A DNA stretch of 7,727 bases from Candidatus Aminicenantes bacterium RBG_13_64_14 (GCA_001773855.1 MEXZ01000051.1:1085-8811), one strand, 5' to 3'. Positions 1-6,683 are shown, counted from the stretch's first letter. Notes: generated from the sequence alone by a model not told the origin. Numbers and translations are program-made.

Positions 1-2278
1 TGACGTGGTCCCAGCCGTTCTGGGGATCGTCCTCGATGCCGAAGATGACGGTCTCTTTCCAGAAGGAGCTGTGACTGAAGGCCTCGACGATGCGGCCGAA
101 GGCCAGGTCGTTGTCGGCGACGCAAGCTTCCGGCGTCGGCGAGCCCTCCGAGGTCCCGCTGGTATGGTCGTCGGGGAGGCAGATGAAGATGAGCTGGGGC
201 ATGCGGCCCTCTTTCTCCCACGCGGCGATCTGGTTGGCGATATAGCGGGCTCGCCAGACGTCGGGGACGGCCATGTTCCAGCCGACCGTGTCTGCCGGCG
301 AGAAGGGACCGATCGTTTCGATCCCGGGGACGCTGCCGATCCTCACTTCGCCGCGGCCATTGAGGTACTCGTCCCAGTAATCCTTCCATTCGGGTTCGCC
401 CTTCCGGGCCGGGTTCTTCCAGCCGCAGTCCTGCATCGTGAATTCGCCGAAGTTCCAGAGCGAGACGCCGTGCTTCAGGGCGTTGTCCCAGATGAAGCCG
501 CTCGGTGCGTAGGCCAGGGCGTCGATCTCGTCCGGGCCCATGCCGTCGGGATAGCTGCGCGGCCAGCCGGCGAAGGACTTCTCGAGGTAGTCGGTCCCAA
601 AGGCCGTGGTCGACCACTGGTGTCCGTCGGCGCTGAGGATGCCGCTGCAGTAGGTGTTGTCGAGGAGGGCGAACTCGCGGACCAACTTATGCTGGTTGGG
701 CGTCACCTTTTCGCCGAAGATGCACAGGCTGGGGTCGCTATTGCCCTTGCCGACGTCGCCCAGTATCTGGTCGTAGGTCCGGTTCTCCTTGATGACGTAG
801 ACGACGTGCTTGAAGACGCTCGGCTCGCCGATCCTCTCGGGCACGGGGCGCGGCGGCTGGCCGTCGCGCGCCTTTCGGAGGGCCTGGGCGATTCTCTCGC
901 GGCGGTAGTTGTCGTAAACGACGGCCGAGAATTTCTTGAGCTCTTTCTTTCCCGGCAAGGGGACGAGCGAGACCGAGCCGTGATAGTGGTGGGAGTTGAA
1001 GCCCGGGGCCCCCGTGGGCTTATAGGTTTTCGGGTCGACGGCGTGCCCCTTGGTGTTGGCCGCGCAGAGCGTCCTTCGGGAGGGGCTGTAGGCCAGGGCC
1101 CCCGGAAACCAGCCGACGGGGATGAGCCCCATCAGCCGGGACTTGCGCTTGCGGGGTTCGAACTTGATGACCGCGACGGCGTTCTGGGTGCCGTTCGCGA
1201 CGTAGAGTGACTTTCCGTCGGGGGAAAAGGCGAGGGCGTTGGGCGACGCGCCGAAGAGGTCGGCCGGGCTCTTCTTGGCCCAGATCGTCTCGGCGACGGT
1301 GTCGGTGGCCGTGTCGATGACGCTGAGGTTGTCGGACGCGGCGTTGGCGCAGACGACATACCGTTTGTCCGGCGAGAGCGCCAGCGCCGAAGAATGGAGC
1401 TGGACGAGGACCTCGGCCGCCGCCTTTCCCGCCGTGAGGTCGATGATGCTGACGGAACCCTCGCTGGCGATGCGTTTCAACGGGTCGACCCGGACTTCCG
1501 TGCCCCGTCCGGCCGGCCCGGTCAGGTCGCCCGGCTTGGGCCGTCGGCCGCCCCAGTTGCTGACGTAGGCCTTCCCGCCGGCGAGGACGACGTCGAAGGG
1601 CGCGACGCCCACATCGAACATCCGCAGGACCGCGCCTGTTGCGGTGTCGAGCTCGAGGAGCCGGTTGGACAGGTTGCCGCAGACGTAGAGCTTCCGGCCG
1701 TCATCCGTGAGGGCCAGCCCGGCCGGGATCTCCTCCTCGCGCCGCGGCGCGCCGGCCCGAGGCAGGGGGATCGTGTGCGACGGGGCGACCGTGCCGTCCG
1801 CGCCGACCGCGAAGACCTTGACGCTGCCGTTGACGTTGCTGAGATAGATGCGGCCGCCGTCGGGCGAGAAGACGAGTCCGGTGTAGCTCAGCTGACCTTC
1901 GTCGTCGGGTTCGAGGATGTTGAGCGACGGCGCTTCGGGCCGCGGCGCGCCCTGCTCTTCGGCGGGAAGCGTCACCCTCTGTCCGACCCGGCCTGACGCC
2001 GGGTCGATGATGAGGAGCTCGGAAGTCTTGCCGGCGACGGCCAGGAATTTTTCGTCGGGGGAAAGGGCCATCGCCTGGGGCCGTAAGCCGGGGAGCGGGA
2101 CCTGGATCCCGGCCGGCGTGACGACCTGGTTGACGGGGACGACCGTCCGGTTGGCCGCCGCCTGTCCCACAGCTTCGGTGTCCGGAGGGGCCGGACGGTC
2201 CTTGTTGCAGGCGGACGGGCAGGCCAGGAAGACGCATGCCGCCGTGACCGCGGCGGAGCGGAAGATCCGGTTGACCAT
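1..2278 (-). CDS. YncE-type beta-propeller / phosphoesterase lipoprotein, C-terminus cut off by window edge
   Basis: Open frame from ATG at 2278 to the left edge with no stop; 759 residues are visible. Residues 1-24 look like a lipoprotein signal: R4 and R7, a hydrophobic stretch, then cysteines at 15, 20 and 24 (C20 after FLA or C24 after PSA is the likeliest lipidation site), so an envelope location is inferred. Residues ~60-450 form a YncE/YVTN-like propeller with repeated LSPD/FSPDG...LYVAN and VIDTATD motifs (e.g. 72-92, 138-156, 302-324, 352-370). Residues ~490-759 are a phosphoesterase domain of the PlcC/AcpA type (PF04185-like): VIKENRTYDQ at 495-504, SADGHQW at 549-555 and EDDPQNGWDHV at 749-759. 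By family analogy E498/N499 and the EDD acids bind metal. Fusions annotated as bifunctional YncE/alkaline phosphatase-family proteins are known; the substrate is unknown. It is the last visible gene of the minus-strand operon, 9 bp after the permease. Confidence 0.88.
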   Translation of the reverse strand, partial: MVNRIFRSAAVTAACVFLACPSACNKDRPAPPDTEAVGQAAANRTVVPVNQVVTPAGIQVPLPGLRPQAMALSPDEKFLAVAGKTSELLIIDPASGRVGQRVTLPAEEQGAPRPEAPSLNILEPDDEGQLSYTGLVFSPDGGRIYLSNVNGSVKVFAVGADGTVAPSHTIPLPRAGAPRREEEIPAGLALTDDGRKLYVCGNLSNRLLELDTATGAVLRMFDVGVAPFDVVLAGGKAYVSNWGGRRPKPGDLTGPAGRGTEVRVDPLKRIASEGSVSIIDLTAGKAAAEVLVQLHSSALALSPDKRYVVCANAASDNLSVIDTATDTVAETIWAKKSPADLFGASPNALAFSPDGKSLYVANGTQNAVAVIKFEPRKRKSRLMGLIPVGWFPGALAYSPSRRTLCAANTKGHAVDPKTYKPTGAPGFNSHHYHGSVSLVPLPGKKELKKFSAVVYDNYRRERIAQALRKARDGQPPRPVPERIGEPSVFKHVVYVIKENRTYDQILGDVGKGNSDPSLCIFGEKVTPNQHKLVREFALLDNTYCSGILSADGHQWSTTAFGTDYLEKSFAGWPRSYPDGMGPDEIDALAYAPSGFIWDNALKHGVSLWNFGEFTMQDCGWKNPARKGEPEWKDYWDEYLNGRGEVRIGSVPGIETIGPFSPADTVGWNMAVPDVWRARYIANQIAAWEKEGRMPQLIFICLPDDHTSGTSEGSPTPEACVADNDLAFGRIVEAFSHSSFWKETVIFGIEDDPQNGWDHV

Positions 2279-2283
2279 GAGGC

Positions 2284-2289
2284 CCTCCT
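2284..2289 (-). promoter_or_regulatory. Ribosome binding site of the propeller/phosphoesterase gene
   Basis: A perfect AGGAGG on the minus strand lies 5 nt before the ATG at 2278 and shares bases with the TAG stop of the permease (2288-2290). This fixes the start and suggests that translation is coupled to the permease. Confidence 0.8.
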
Positions 2290-3055
2290 ATTTGATCAGG
2301 CGCTTTCTCATCATCTTGATGGAGACCGTGAAGACGACCGCCGCCAGGACTGCGAGCCCGGCGAAACTCCAGCCGAGCCCGGCCGCGGGCTCGCCGGTGA
2401 ACAACGCCCGGGAGATCCTGACCGCGTGGGTCAGGGGCAGGAATTCGGCCAGGGCCTTCATCCAGCCGGGGAACCGCTCGAGGGGAAAAAATACGCCGGA
2501 AAAAAACAACATGGGCGTAACGACCAGCTCGGTGTAGTAGCTGAAAAAATCGAAGCTCGGGGCGACCGAGGTGACGATCATGGCCAGGGAGCCGAAGAGG
2601 ATGCCGATAAAAATCATGAACGCGAGAAGGGGAAGGAAGCGGAACGGGGAGGCGGGGGCGACGCCCATGGCCAAGGCGACGGCCATCATCAGCGAGCCGC
2701 TGACCAGACCCCGGAACGACGCCCAGACGATGTCGCCGGCCACGGCCTCGTCGGCGGAGACCGGCGTGGCGACGAGCGAGTCGTAGACTTTTTCGTGGAC
2801 GATCTTGATGAATGTTCCGTAGAGACACTCGAACGAGGCGGACATCATGACGGCGGAAACGAGTACGCCCGGGACGAGGAAGTGGAGATAGGATTTTCCG
2901 CCGAAGGCGCCCATGTAGGCCCCCATCCCGACCCCGAACGTGATGAGGTAGAAGAGGGGCTCGACGAGGCTGACGAGGAAGGTCGGGACGATGAATCTCT
3001 TATAGGAATAAAGGTTTCTCAGGAAGACGTAGGCGATCCGGTAGGACAAGCTCAT
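2288..3055 (-). CDS. ABC-2 type permease, NodJ-like
   Basis: 255 residues, close to the usual ~260 for NodJ-type permeases. It is the membrane half of an ABC exporter. About six hydrophobic segments are visible: residues ~22-45, 58-78, 112-132, 138-163, 174-192 and 228-247. Typical family stretches are PTFLVSLVEPLFYLITFGVG near 24-43, an amphipathic loop with SLVATPVSADEAV near 93-105, APSFDFFSYY near 165-174, and the C-terminal PMLFFSGVFFPLERFPGW followed by FLPLTHAVRISRALFTGEP. The start codon overlaps the ATPase stop (ATGA, 3052-3055), which supports the start and co-translation of partner subunits. NodIJ proper exports lipo-chitin oligosaccharide, but relatives occur widely outside rhizobia with unknown or drug/lipid substrates, so the cargo cannot be assigned. 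A dimer with two copies of the neighbouring ATPase is expected. Confidence 0.92.
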   Translation of the reverse strand: MSLSYRIAYVFLRNLYSYKRFIVPTFLVSLVEPLFYLITFGVGMGAYMGAFGGKSYLHFLVPGVLVSAVMMSASFECLYGTFIKIVHEKVYDSLVATPVSADEAVAGDIVWASFRGLVSGSLMMAVALAMGVAPASPFRFLPLLAFMIFIGILFGSLAMIVTSVAPSFDFFSYYTELVVTPMLFFSGVFFPLERFPGWMKALAEFLPLTHAVRISRALFTGEPAAGLGWSFAGLAVLAAVVFTVSIKMMRKRLIK

Positions 3056-3969
3056 TCGTGGAGGCTCCGGCCGGTGAGCTTGAGGAAGACGTCCTCGAGG
3101 GTGGCCGGCCTGTTCAGGTAGTTATGGAGGTCGAGCTCGACGAGCTTCCTCATCAGGGGGTGGCCGTCCTGGCAATAGAAATAGAGGGTGTCGCCGACGC
3201 GCTCGTGGGCGCAGGCGAACGATGAGAGCTGGCCGAGGAGTTTTTCGTCGTCCTCCTGCGGGATGCGGACCTCGACGACCTCCCGCCCGATCTCCTCTTC
3301 GACGAGCTTCCCCGGCACGCCCTCCTTGAGGATCTTCCCCTGGTACATGACGACGATCCGGTCGCAGAGCTGCTGGGCCTCCTCCATGTACTGCGTCGTC
3401 AAAATGAGGGTCGCGCCCTGGGTCTTGAGCTGGCGGAGCCTTTGCCAGATAAGGTGGCGCGCCTGGGGGTCGAGGCCCGTCGTCGGCTCGTCGGCGACGA
3501 TGAGCCTCGGCCGGTTGATCAGGGCCCGGGCGATGAGCAACCGCCGTTTCATGCCCGTCGAGAGCTCCGAGATCTTGCTTGCGGCCTTGGCCTCGAGCTC
3601 GACGAAGCGGAGGAGCTCGGCGATCCGGACCCGGGCTTCCTTGCGGCCGATGTCGAAGAAGCGGGCGAAGACGACGAGGTTCTCCTGGACGGTCAGGTCG
3701 TTGTCGAGGTTGATCTCCTGGGGGATGACGCCCGTCATCTTCTTCAGGGCGCGGTTGCCGATCCCCGCGGGCAGGCCGCCAACCGTGAGCGTCCCCGAGG
3801 TCACGGGGGAGACGCAGTGGATCATCCGGACGGTCGTCGTCTTCCCCGCGCCGTTCGGGCCGAGGAAGCCGAAGCACTCGCCCTCCCGGATCTCGAAATC
3901 GATGCCGGCCACGGCGACGAGGTCGCCGTATTTTTTGGTGAGCCCGGAAGCCGTCACGAGAACGGTCAT
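3052..3969 (-). CDS. ABC transporter ATP-binding protein, NodI/DrrA-like
   Basis: 305 residues, full length for NodI/DrrA ATPases. Walker A is GPNGAGKT at 37-44, the Q-loop Gln is Q84, the signature is LSTGM at 136-140 (instead of LSGGQ), Walker B is LIVADEP at 156-162 and the D-loop is GLDP at 165-168. PQARHLIWQRL at 168-178 is typical of NodI. The usual switch histidine is Gln: TTQYMEEAQQ at 191-200, codon CAG; Gln here is also seen in DrrA-type ATPases. Residues ~225-305 are the family's C-terminal domain, ending in NRPATLEDVFLKLTGR. It powers export through the overlapping permease downstream. It begins 8 bp after the kinase stop, with only a weak Shine-Dalgarno match, so translation may depend on the kinase reading frame. 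Cytoplasmic, membrane-associated. Substrate unknown. Confidence 0.94.
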   Translation of the reverse strand: MTVLVTASGLTKKYGDLVAVAGIDFEIREGECFGFLGPNGAGKTTTVRMIHCVSPVTSGTLTVGGLPAGIGNRALKKMTGVIPQEINLDNDLTVQENLVVFARFFDIGRKEARVRIAELLRFVELEAKAASKISELSTGMKRRLLIARALINRPRLIVADEPTTGLDPQARHLIWQRLRQLKTQGATLILTTQYMEEAQQLCDRIVVMYQGKILKEGVPGKLVEEEIGREVVEVRIPQEDDEKLLGQLSSFACAHERVGDTLYFYCQDGHPLMRKLVELDLHNYLNRPATLEDVFLKLTGRSLHE

Positions 3970-3977
3970 GCGTCCGT

Positions 3978-6134
3978 CTATCCCATCTTCTCGAGCAGGG
4001 CTTTGAACCGCGGGTGGGTGCGGAGAGGGTCGAGGTCGCCGTCGTGCTCGTACCAGCCCTTTTGGAGGAGCCCTCCGCTTGCGGCCCGCTCCAGGCAGTC
4101 GATGGCCTCCTCGACATCCCCGGCTAGGGAGTGGATGCAGCCCAGGTTGTAGAGGAGCATCGGGTCGTCGGGGTCGATCTTGCGGGCCCGCCGCGCCCAG
4201 TCGAGGCCCTTGCCCTTCTCGCCCAGGGCGACCAGGCCGTTGGCGCCCATGTACAGGGCCCGGGCGTCGTCGGGGTGGAGGTCGATGCGGCGCTCGACGA
4301 GGCCGACCCCCCGCTCCCGGGCGGCCCGGGCGTCCTCGTGGCGTCCGAGCTCGTCGTAGATCTGGGCGACGAGGAGGGGAGCGTAAAAGTCCTCGGGACG
4401 GACCCGCATGGCCTCCTCGTAGAGCGAGGCCGCCTTGGGCAGGTCGCCGCCGGCGAAGGCGTGGCGGGCGTAGAAATACCAGGCCTCGAACAGGCCGGGG
4501 TCGAGACGGATGGCCTTCTCGAAGGCGGTCCGCGCTTCCTCTTTATGATCCCCGAGGGACATGGCCACGGCGAAAGACGCCTGGGCTTGGGCCGATTCGG
4601 GAGCCCGCTCGACGGCCAGCCGGCCGGCGGTTTCGGCCTGCAGGCGGACGGCGTCCTTTCGTTCCGAGTAAAGATAGATATAGGACCAGCAGTCGGCGAG
4701 GCCGGCCTGAGCCAGGGCGTATTCCGGGTCGAGCTCCGTCGCCCGGGAGAAAAGCTGGAGGGCGAATTCGATGTCGTGCCGCCCGTAACGGTAATAGAAG
4801 CTCCGGCCTTTCAGGTAGTAATCGTAGGCCTGGACGTGGCGCGTGGGGATCTCGGACAGGGCGCCCTTCTCCTGGGGGCTGAGCGTGACCTGGAGCGCGC
4901 GGACGACGCTGCGGGCGATCTCCTGCTGGATGGCGAAGATGTCGCGCATCTCCCGGTCGTAGGATTCCGACCAGAGGTGGAAGCCGCGGGCGGCCTCCAC
5001 GAGCTGGACCGTGATCCGGAGCCTGTTCTCCGATTTCCGCACGCTGCCCTCGAGGATGGTTTCGACACGGAGCTTGTTGCCGACCTCCCGCAGGTCGACC
5101 TTCGAGTCCTTGAACTGGAACGACCCTGTGCGCGAAGCGACCCGAAGGCCATGGATGCGGCACAGGGCATTGATGATCTCCTCGGCGATCCCCTCGCAGA
5201 AGTAGGCCTGGTCCTTTTCCCGGCTCATGTCGGCGAAGGGGAGGACCGCGATCGACGGGATCTCGTCGCCCGGGGCTCCGGCCCCCTCCGGCAGGAGGAG
5301 TTCGAGCTCTTCGCGGAGGTCGCGGGCCGAGGCCATGCGGTAGCGGGGCTCTTTCTCGAGGCAGTGGCGGAGGATCCGGTCCAGGTGACGGGGCAGGCGC
5401 GGGTTGAGCTCTGTCGCCGGGCGGGGGTCGTCCTTGAGGACCGCGGCGATCGTCGCGGCGTTGCTCTTGCCGCTGAACGGAAGCCGGCCCGTGGCCCATT
5501 CGAAGAGCACGACGCCGAGGGAGAAGATGTCCGTGCGATGGTCGAGGGGCTCGCTCCGGAGCTGCTCGGGGGACATGTAGGCGATCGTCCCGACGAACCC
5601 CGAGTCGAGGGTGGCCGTCCTGTCGTCGTCCGCGACGGCCTTCTGGAGGACGGGGGAAAGGATGCGGGCCAGGCCGAAGTCAAGGATCTTGAGCGTTCCC
5701 GTCGCGTCGACCATGATGTTTCCGGGTTTGAGATCACGGTGGATGATGCCGCGGGCGTGGGCGGCGGCGACGGCGTCGGACAGGGGCAGGGCGATTTCGA
5801 GGAAGCGGTCGAGCGTGACCCCGCCGGGCGAGACGAGTTTCGACAGGGGCTGGCCGTCGACGAGCTCCATCGTAAAAAAGATCGTGCCTTCCGCCTCGGC
5901 GACGGCGAAGATGGTGACGATGTTGGGGTGGCTGAGCGCGGCCACGGCCTTGGCTTCGCGTTCGAAAAAAGCGCGACGCTCGGGATCGTCGACGGACCCC
6001 TCGGACAGGAACTTGATGGCCACGTCCCTTTCGAGTTTGAGGTCCTGGGCCTTCCAGACGACGCCCATGCCGCCCTCGCCGAGCTTCTCGACGAGGCGGT
6101 AATTGCCGAGGACGAGGTCCCTTTTCGGGTTCAT
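3978..6134 (-). CDS. Ser/Thr protein kinase with TolB-like domain and TPRs, soluble
   Basis: 718 residues from ATG at 6134. This start is chosen over an in-frame TTG 13 codons upstream because AGGGAG sits 10 nt before the ATG and the protein then begins NPKRDLVLGNYRLVEKLG, usual for Hanks-type kinases. Kinase domain ~11-275: glycine loop LGEGGMGVV at 18-26, VAIK with K41, HRDLKPGN at 132-139 (catalytic D134, N139), DFG at 152-154, an activation loop with several Thr/Ser, and GTIAYMSPEQ at 182-191. All key residues are present, so it should be active. Residues ~293-420 resemble the TolB-like N-terminal domain found in FlgO and in adenylyl-cyclase-linked proteins (SIAVLPFADMS, EGIAEEI, GNKLRVETILEGSVRK, AIQQEIA). 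Residues ~435-718 contain TPR-like helices (A..LDP..ALAQAGLADCW, FEKAIRLDPGLFEAWY, RARKIDPDDPMLLYNLG). No membrane segment is visible, unlike PASTA kinases. First gene of the operon; target unknown. Confidence 0.93.
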   Translation of the reverse strand: MNPKRDLVLGNYRLVEKLGEGGMGVVWKAQDLKLERDVAIKFLSEGSVDDPERRAFFEREAKAVAALSHPNIVTIFAVAEAEGTIFFTMELVDGQPLSKLVSPGGVTLDRFLEIALPLSDAVAAAHARGIIHRDLKPGNIMVDATGTLKILDFGLARILSPVLQKAVADDDRTATLDSGFVGTIAYMSPEQLRSEPLDHRTDIFSLGVVLFEWATGRLPFSGKSNAATIAAVLKDDPRPATELNPRLPRHLDRILRHCLEKEPRYRMASARDLREELELLLPEGAGAPGDEIPSIAVLPFADMSREKDQAYFCEGIAEEIINALCRIHGLRVASRTGSFQFKDSKVDLREVGNKLRVETILEGSVRKSENRLRITVQLVEAARGFHLWSESYDREMRDIFAIQQEIARSVVRALQVTLSPQEKGALSEIPTRHVQAYDYYLKGRSFYYRYGRHDIEFALQLFSRATELDPEYALAQAGLADCWSYIYLYSERKDAVRLQAETAGRLAVERAPESAQAQASFAVAMSLGDHKEEARTAFEKAIRLDPGLFEAWYFYARHAFAGGDLPKAASLYEEAMRVRPEDFYAPLLVAQIYDELGRHEDARAARERGVGLVERRIDLHPDDARALYMGANGLVALGEKGKGLDWARRARKIDPDDPMLLYNLGCIHSLAGDVEEAIDCLERAASGGLLQKGWYEHDGDLDPLRTHPRFKALLEKMG

Positions 6135-6144
6135 TGCGTTTTTT

Positions 6145-6150
6145 CTCCCT
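6145..6150 (-). promoter_or_regulatory. Ribosome binding site of the kinase gene
   Basis: AGGGAG on the minus strand, 10 nt before the ATG at 6134. It favours this ATG over the TTG at 6173, which has no such site and lies inside the predicted promoter. Confidence 0.6.
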
Positions 6151-6155
6151 ATGAC

Positions 6156-6183
6156 ACTACAAGAAGCGCGCAAGGGCTGTCAA
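6156..6183 (-). promoter_or_regulatory. Predicted sigma70-type promoter of the kinase-ABC-phosphoesterase operon
   Basis: On the minus strand a perfect -35 TTGACA (6183-6178) is followed after 16 nt by TGTAGT (6161-6156), a 4/6 match to TATAAT. Transcription would start near 6149, giving a very short leader of about 15 nt with the Shine-Dalgarno at its 5' end. Placement ahead of the first gene of the block fits. The consensus of this organism's main sigma factor is assumed, not known. Confidence 0.45.
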
Positions 6184-6216
6184 TACCGTTCCCGGGCCCG
6201 GCCCGCCAATCCGCAA

Positions 6217-6364
6217 GACGCCGCCCGATTTTGTCAGCGATGGGGGCCATGCGTCTCCCCCGGCCCCCGGGAACCAGTCCCGGCGGTTCCCCCGTCGGCT
6301 AGCCGACTGGTCCCCCTCCGCTACGGGGGTTACGCATGGCCCCCATCACTGCCCGGGCGGCGTC
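6217..6364. repeat. Large imperfect foldback (inverted-repeat) element in the divergent intergenic region
   Basis: Nested inverted repeats about one centre. The outer arms are a perfect 10 bp (6217-6226 with 6355-6364, GACGCCGCCC). Next come 3 bp, one mismatch and a perfect 16 bp (6239-6254 with 6332-6347, GATGGGGGCCATGCGT). Then there is a 2x2 internal loop and 6 bp (6257-6262 with 6324-6329). The central ~60 nt hold two further small hairpins: 6269-6275 with 6285-6291, and a 14-bp palindrome at 6294-6307. No reading frame or T-tract makes it a gene or a simple terminator. It could be a REP/MITE-like dispersed element, a structured RNA or a cruciform-forming protein-binding site; the window alone does not decide. 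Confidence 0.85.
6294..6307. repeat. Perfect 14-bp palindrome at the apex of the foldback element
   Basis: GTCGGCTAGCCGAC reads the same on both strands. It lies near the centre of the larger inverted repeat and could be an operator-like dimer site or simply the terminal hairpin of the element. Confidence 0.8.
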
Positions 6365-6421
6365 AAGAACGTCCTTGGCTCGAGATACCAGCTAGGGAAC
6401 GGCCAGGCTTCTCTAGCCGGC

Positions 6422-6451
6422 TTGAAGGGCGCAGGGAGTCGGTGCTATGAT
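6422..6451 (+). promoter_or_regulatory. Predicted promoter of the small desulforedoxin-like gene
   Basis: TTGAAG (6422-6427, 4/6 match to the -35 consensus), an 18-nt spacer, then TATGAT (6446-6451, 5/6 match to the -10). Transcription would start near 6458, leaving a leader of ~31 nt that contains the Shine-Dalgarno. The ATG at 6447 lies within the -10 and so is unlikely to be a start codon. Confidence 0.5.
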
Positions 6452-6474
6452 TGCAGCGGAACAGAATGAAGGAC

Positions 6475-6480
6475 AGGAGG
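6475..6480 (+). promoter_or_regulatory. Ribosome binding site deciding the start of the small gene
   Basis: Perfect AGGAGG, 8 nt before the ATG at 6489. It selects this start over the in-frame ATG at 6447, which has no comparable site. Confidence 0.82.
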
Positions 6481-6488
6481 AGAACCCG

Positions 6489-6683
6489 ATGGATATCATG
6501 ACATATAGCTGCTCGGTGTGCGGCAAGGAAGTCAAGGCGGAGAAAGGGACGCCCGTGCCCCTCTGCTGCAACAAGGAGATGGGGCCGCTGCCGTTCTGCA
6601 CGACCGCCCCCAGCCCCGAGATGGCCCGCAACTACGATGAAGACCTGCCGTGCGACGACGGGACGCTGGCCAAGAAAAAATAG
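6489..6683 (+). CDS. Small desulforedoxin/rubredoxin-like metal-binding protein
   Basis: 64 residues from the ATG preceded by AGGAGG. The N-terminal half has a CxxC (C8, C11) followed after 14 residues by a CC pair (C26, C27) within TYSCSVCGKEVKAE...PLCCNKEM. This spacing matches the Cys4 iron or zinc site of desulforedoxin and the N-terminal domain of desulfoferrodoxin. Two further cysteines (C37, C55) lie in a less familiar tail, PFCTTAPSPEMARNY then DLPCDDG, ending in a lysine-rich stretch. It is probably cytoplasmic, with no signal peptide. The role could be electron transfer, or the site could be a structural zinc ribbon; the sequence does not decide. It has its own predicted promoter, diverges from the kinase operon and converges on the MFS gene (12 bp between stops). 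Confidence 0.82.
   Translation: MDIMTYSCSVCGKEVKAEKGTPVPLCCNKEMGPLPFCTTAPSPEMARNYDEDLPCDDGTLAKKK

Larger units (their letters stand above)
6135..6488. other. Divergent intergenic region, 354 bp
   Basis: This is the only long non-coding stretch. From left to right it holds the kinase Shine-Dalgarno and promoter (6145-6183), a GC-rich linker, the foldback element (6217-6364), about 55 nt with nothing recognised, then the promoter and ribosome site of the small gene (6422-6480). No tRNA, riboswitch or CRISPR repeat was recognised. The frames that cross it have no ribosome site and no recognisable protein. Confidence 0.75.

Noticed and set aside
5..1210. 401-codon plus-strand open frame opposite the phosphoesterase domain
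   Set aside because: It is an antisense shadow of a clear YncE/phosphoesterase coding frame that has no stop in this window; no ribosome site or domain is recognisable.
1701..2828. 375-codon minus-strand frame overlapping the permease and lipoprotein genes
   Set aside because: It is rich in R, P, G and A and out of frame with two well-supported genes; it is a GC-driven shadow.
6135..6173. Upstream TTG start adding 13 residues to the kinase
   Set aside because: It lies within the predicted promoter spacer, lacks a ribosome site, and the added residues do not belong to the kinase fold.
4131..6302. 723-codon open frame on the plus strand opposite the kinase gene
   Set aside because: It mirrors the kinase codons; high GC at third positions removes antisense stops. 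The translation is low-complexity, rich in G, D, E, V and L, with no recognisable domain, while the opposite strand encodes an intact kinase.
6239..6347. Transcription terminator of either divergent gene
   Set aside because: The element lies upstream of both genes, not downstream, and neither strand has a T-tract after the stem.
6217..6364. Integron attC site
   Set aside because: The size and foldback shape fit, but no GTTRRRY/RYYYAAC core pair was found at the expected ends, and there is no cassette array or integrase.
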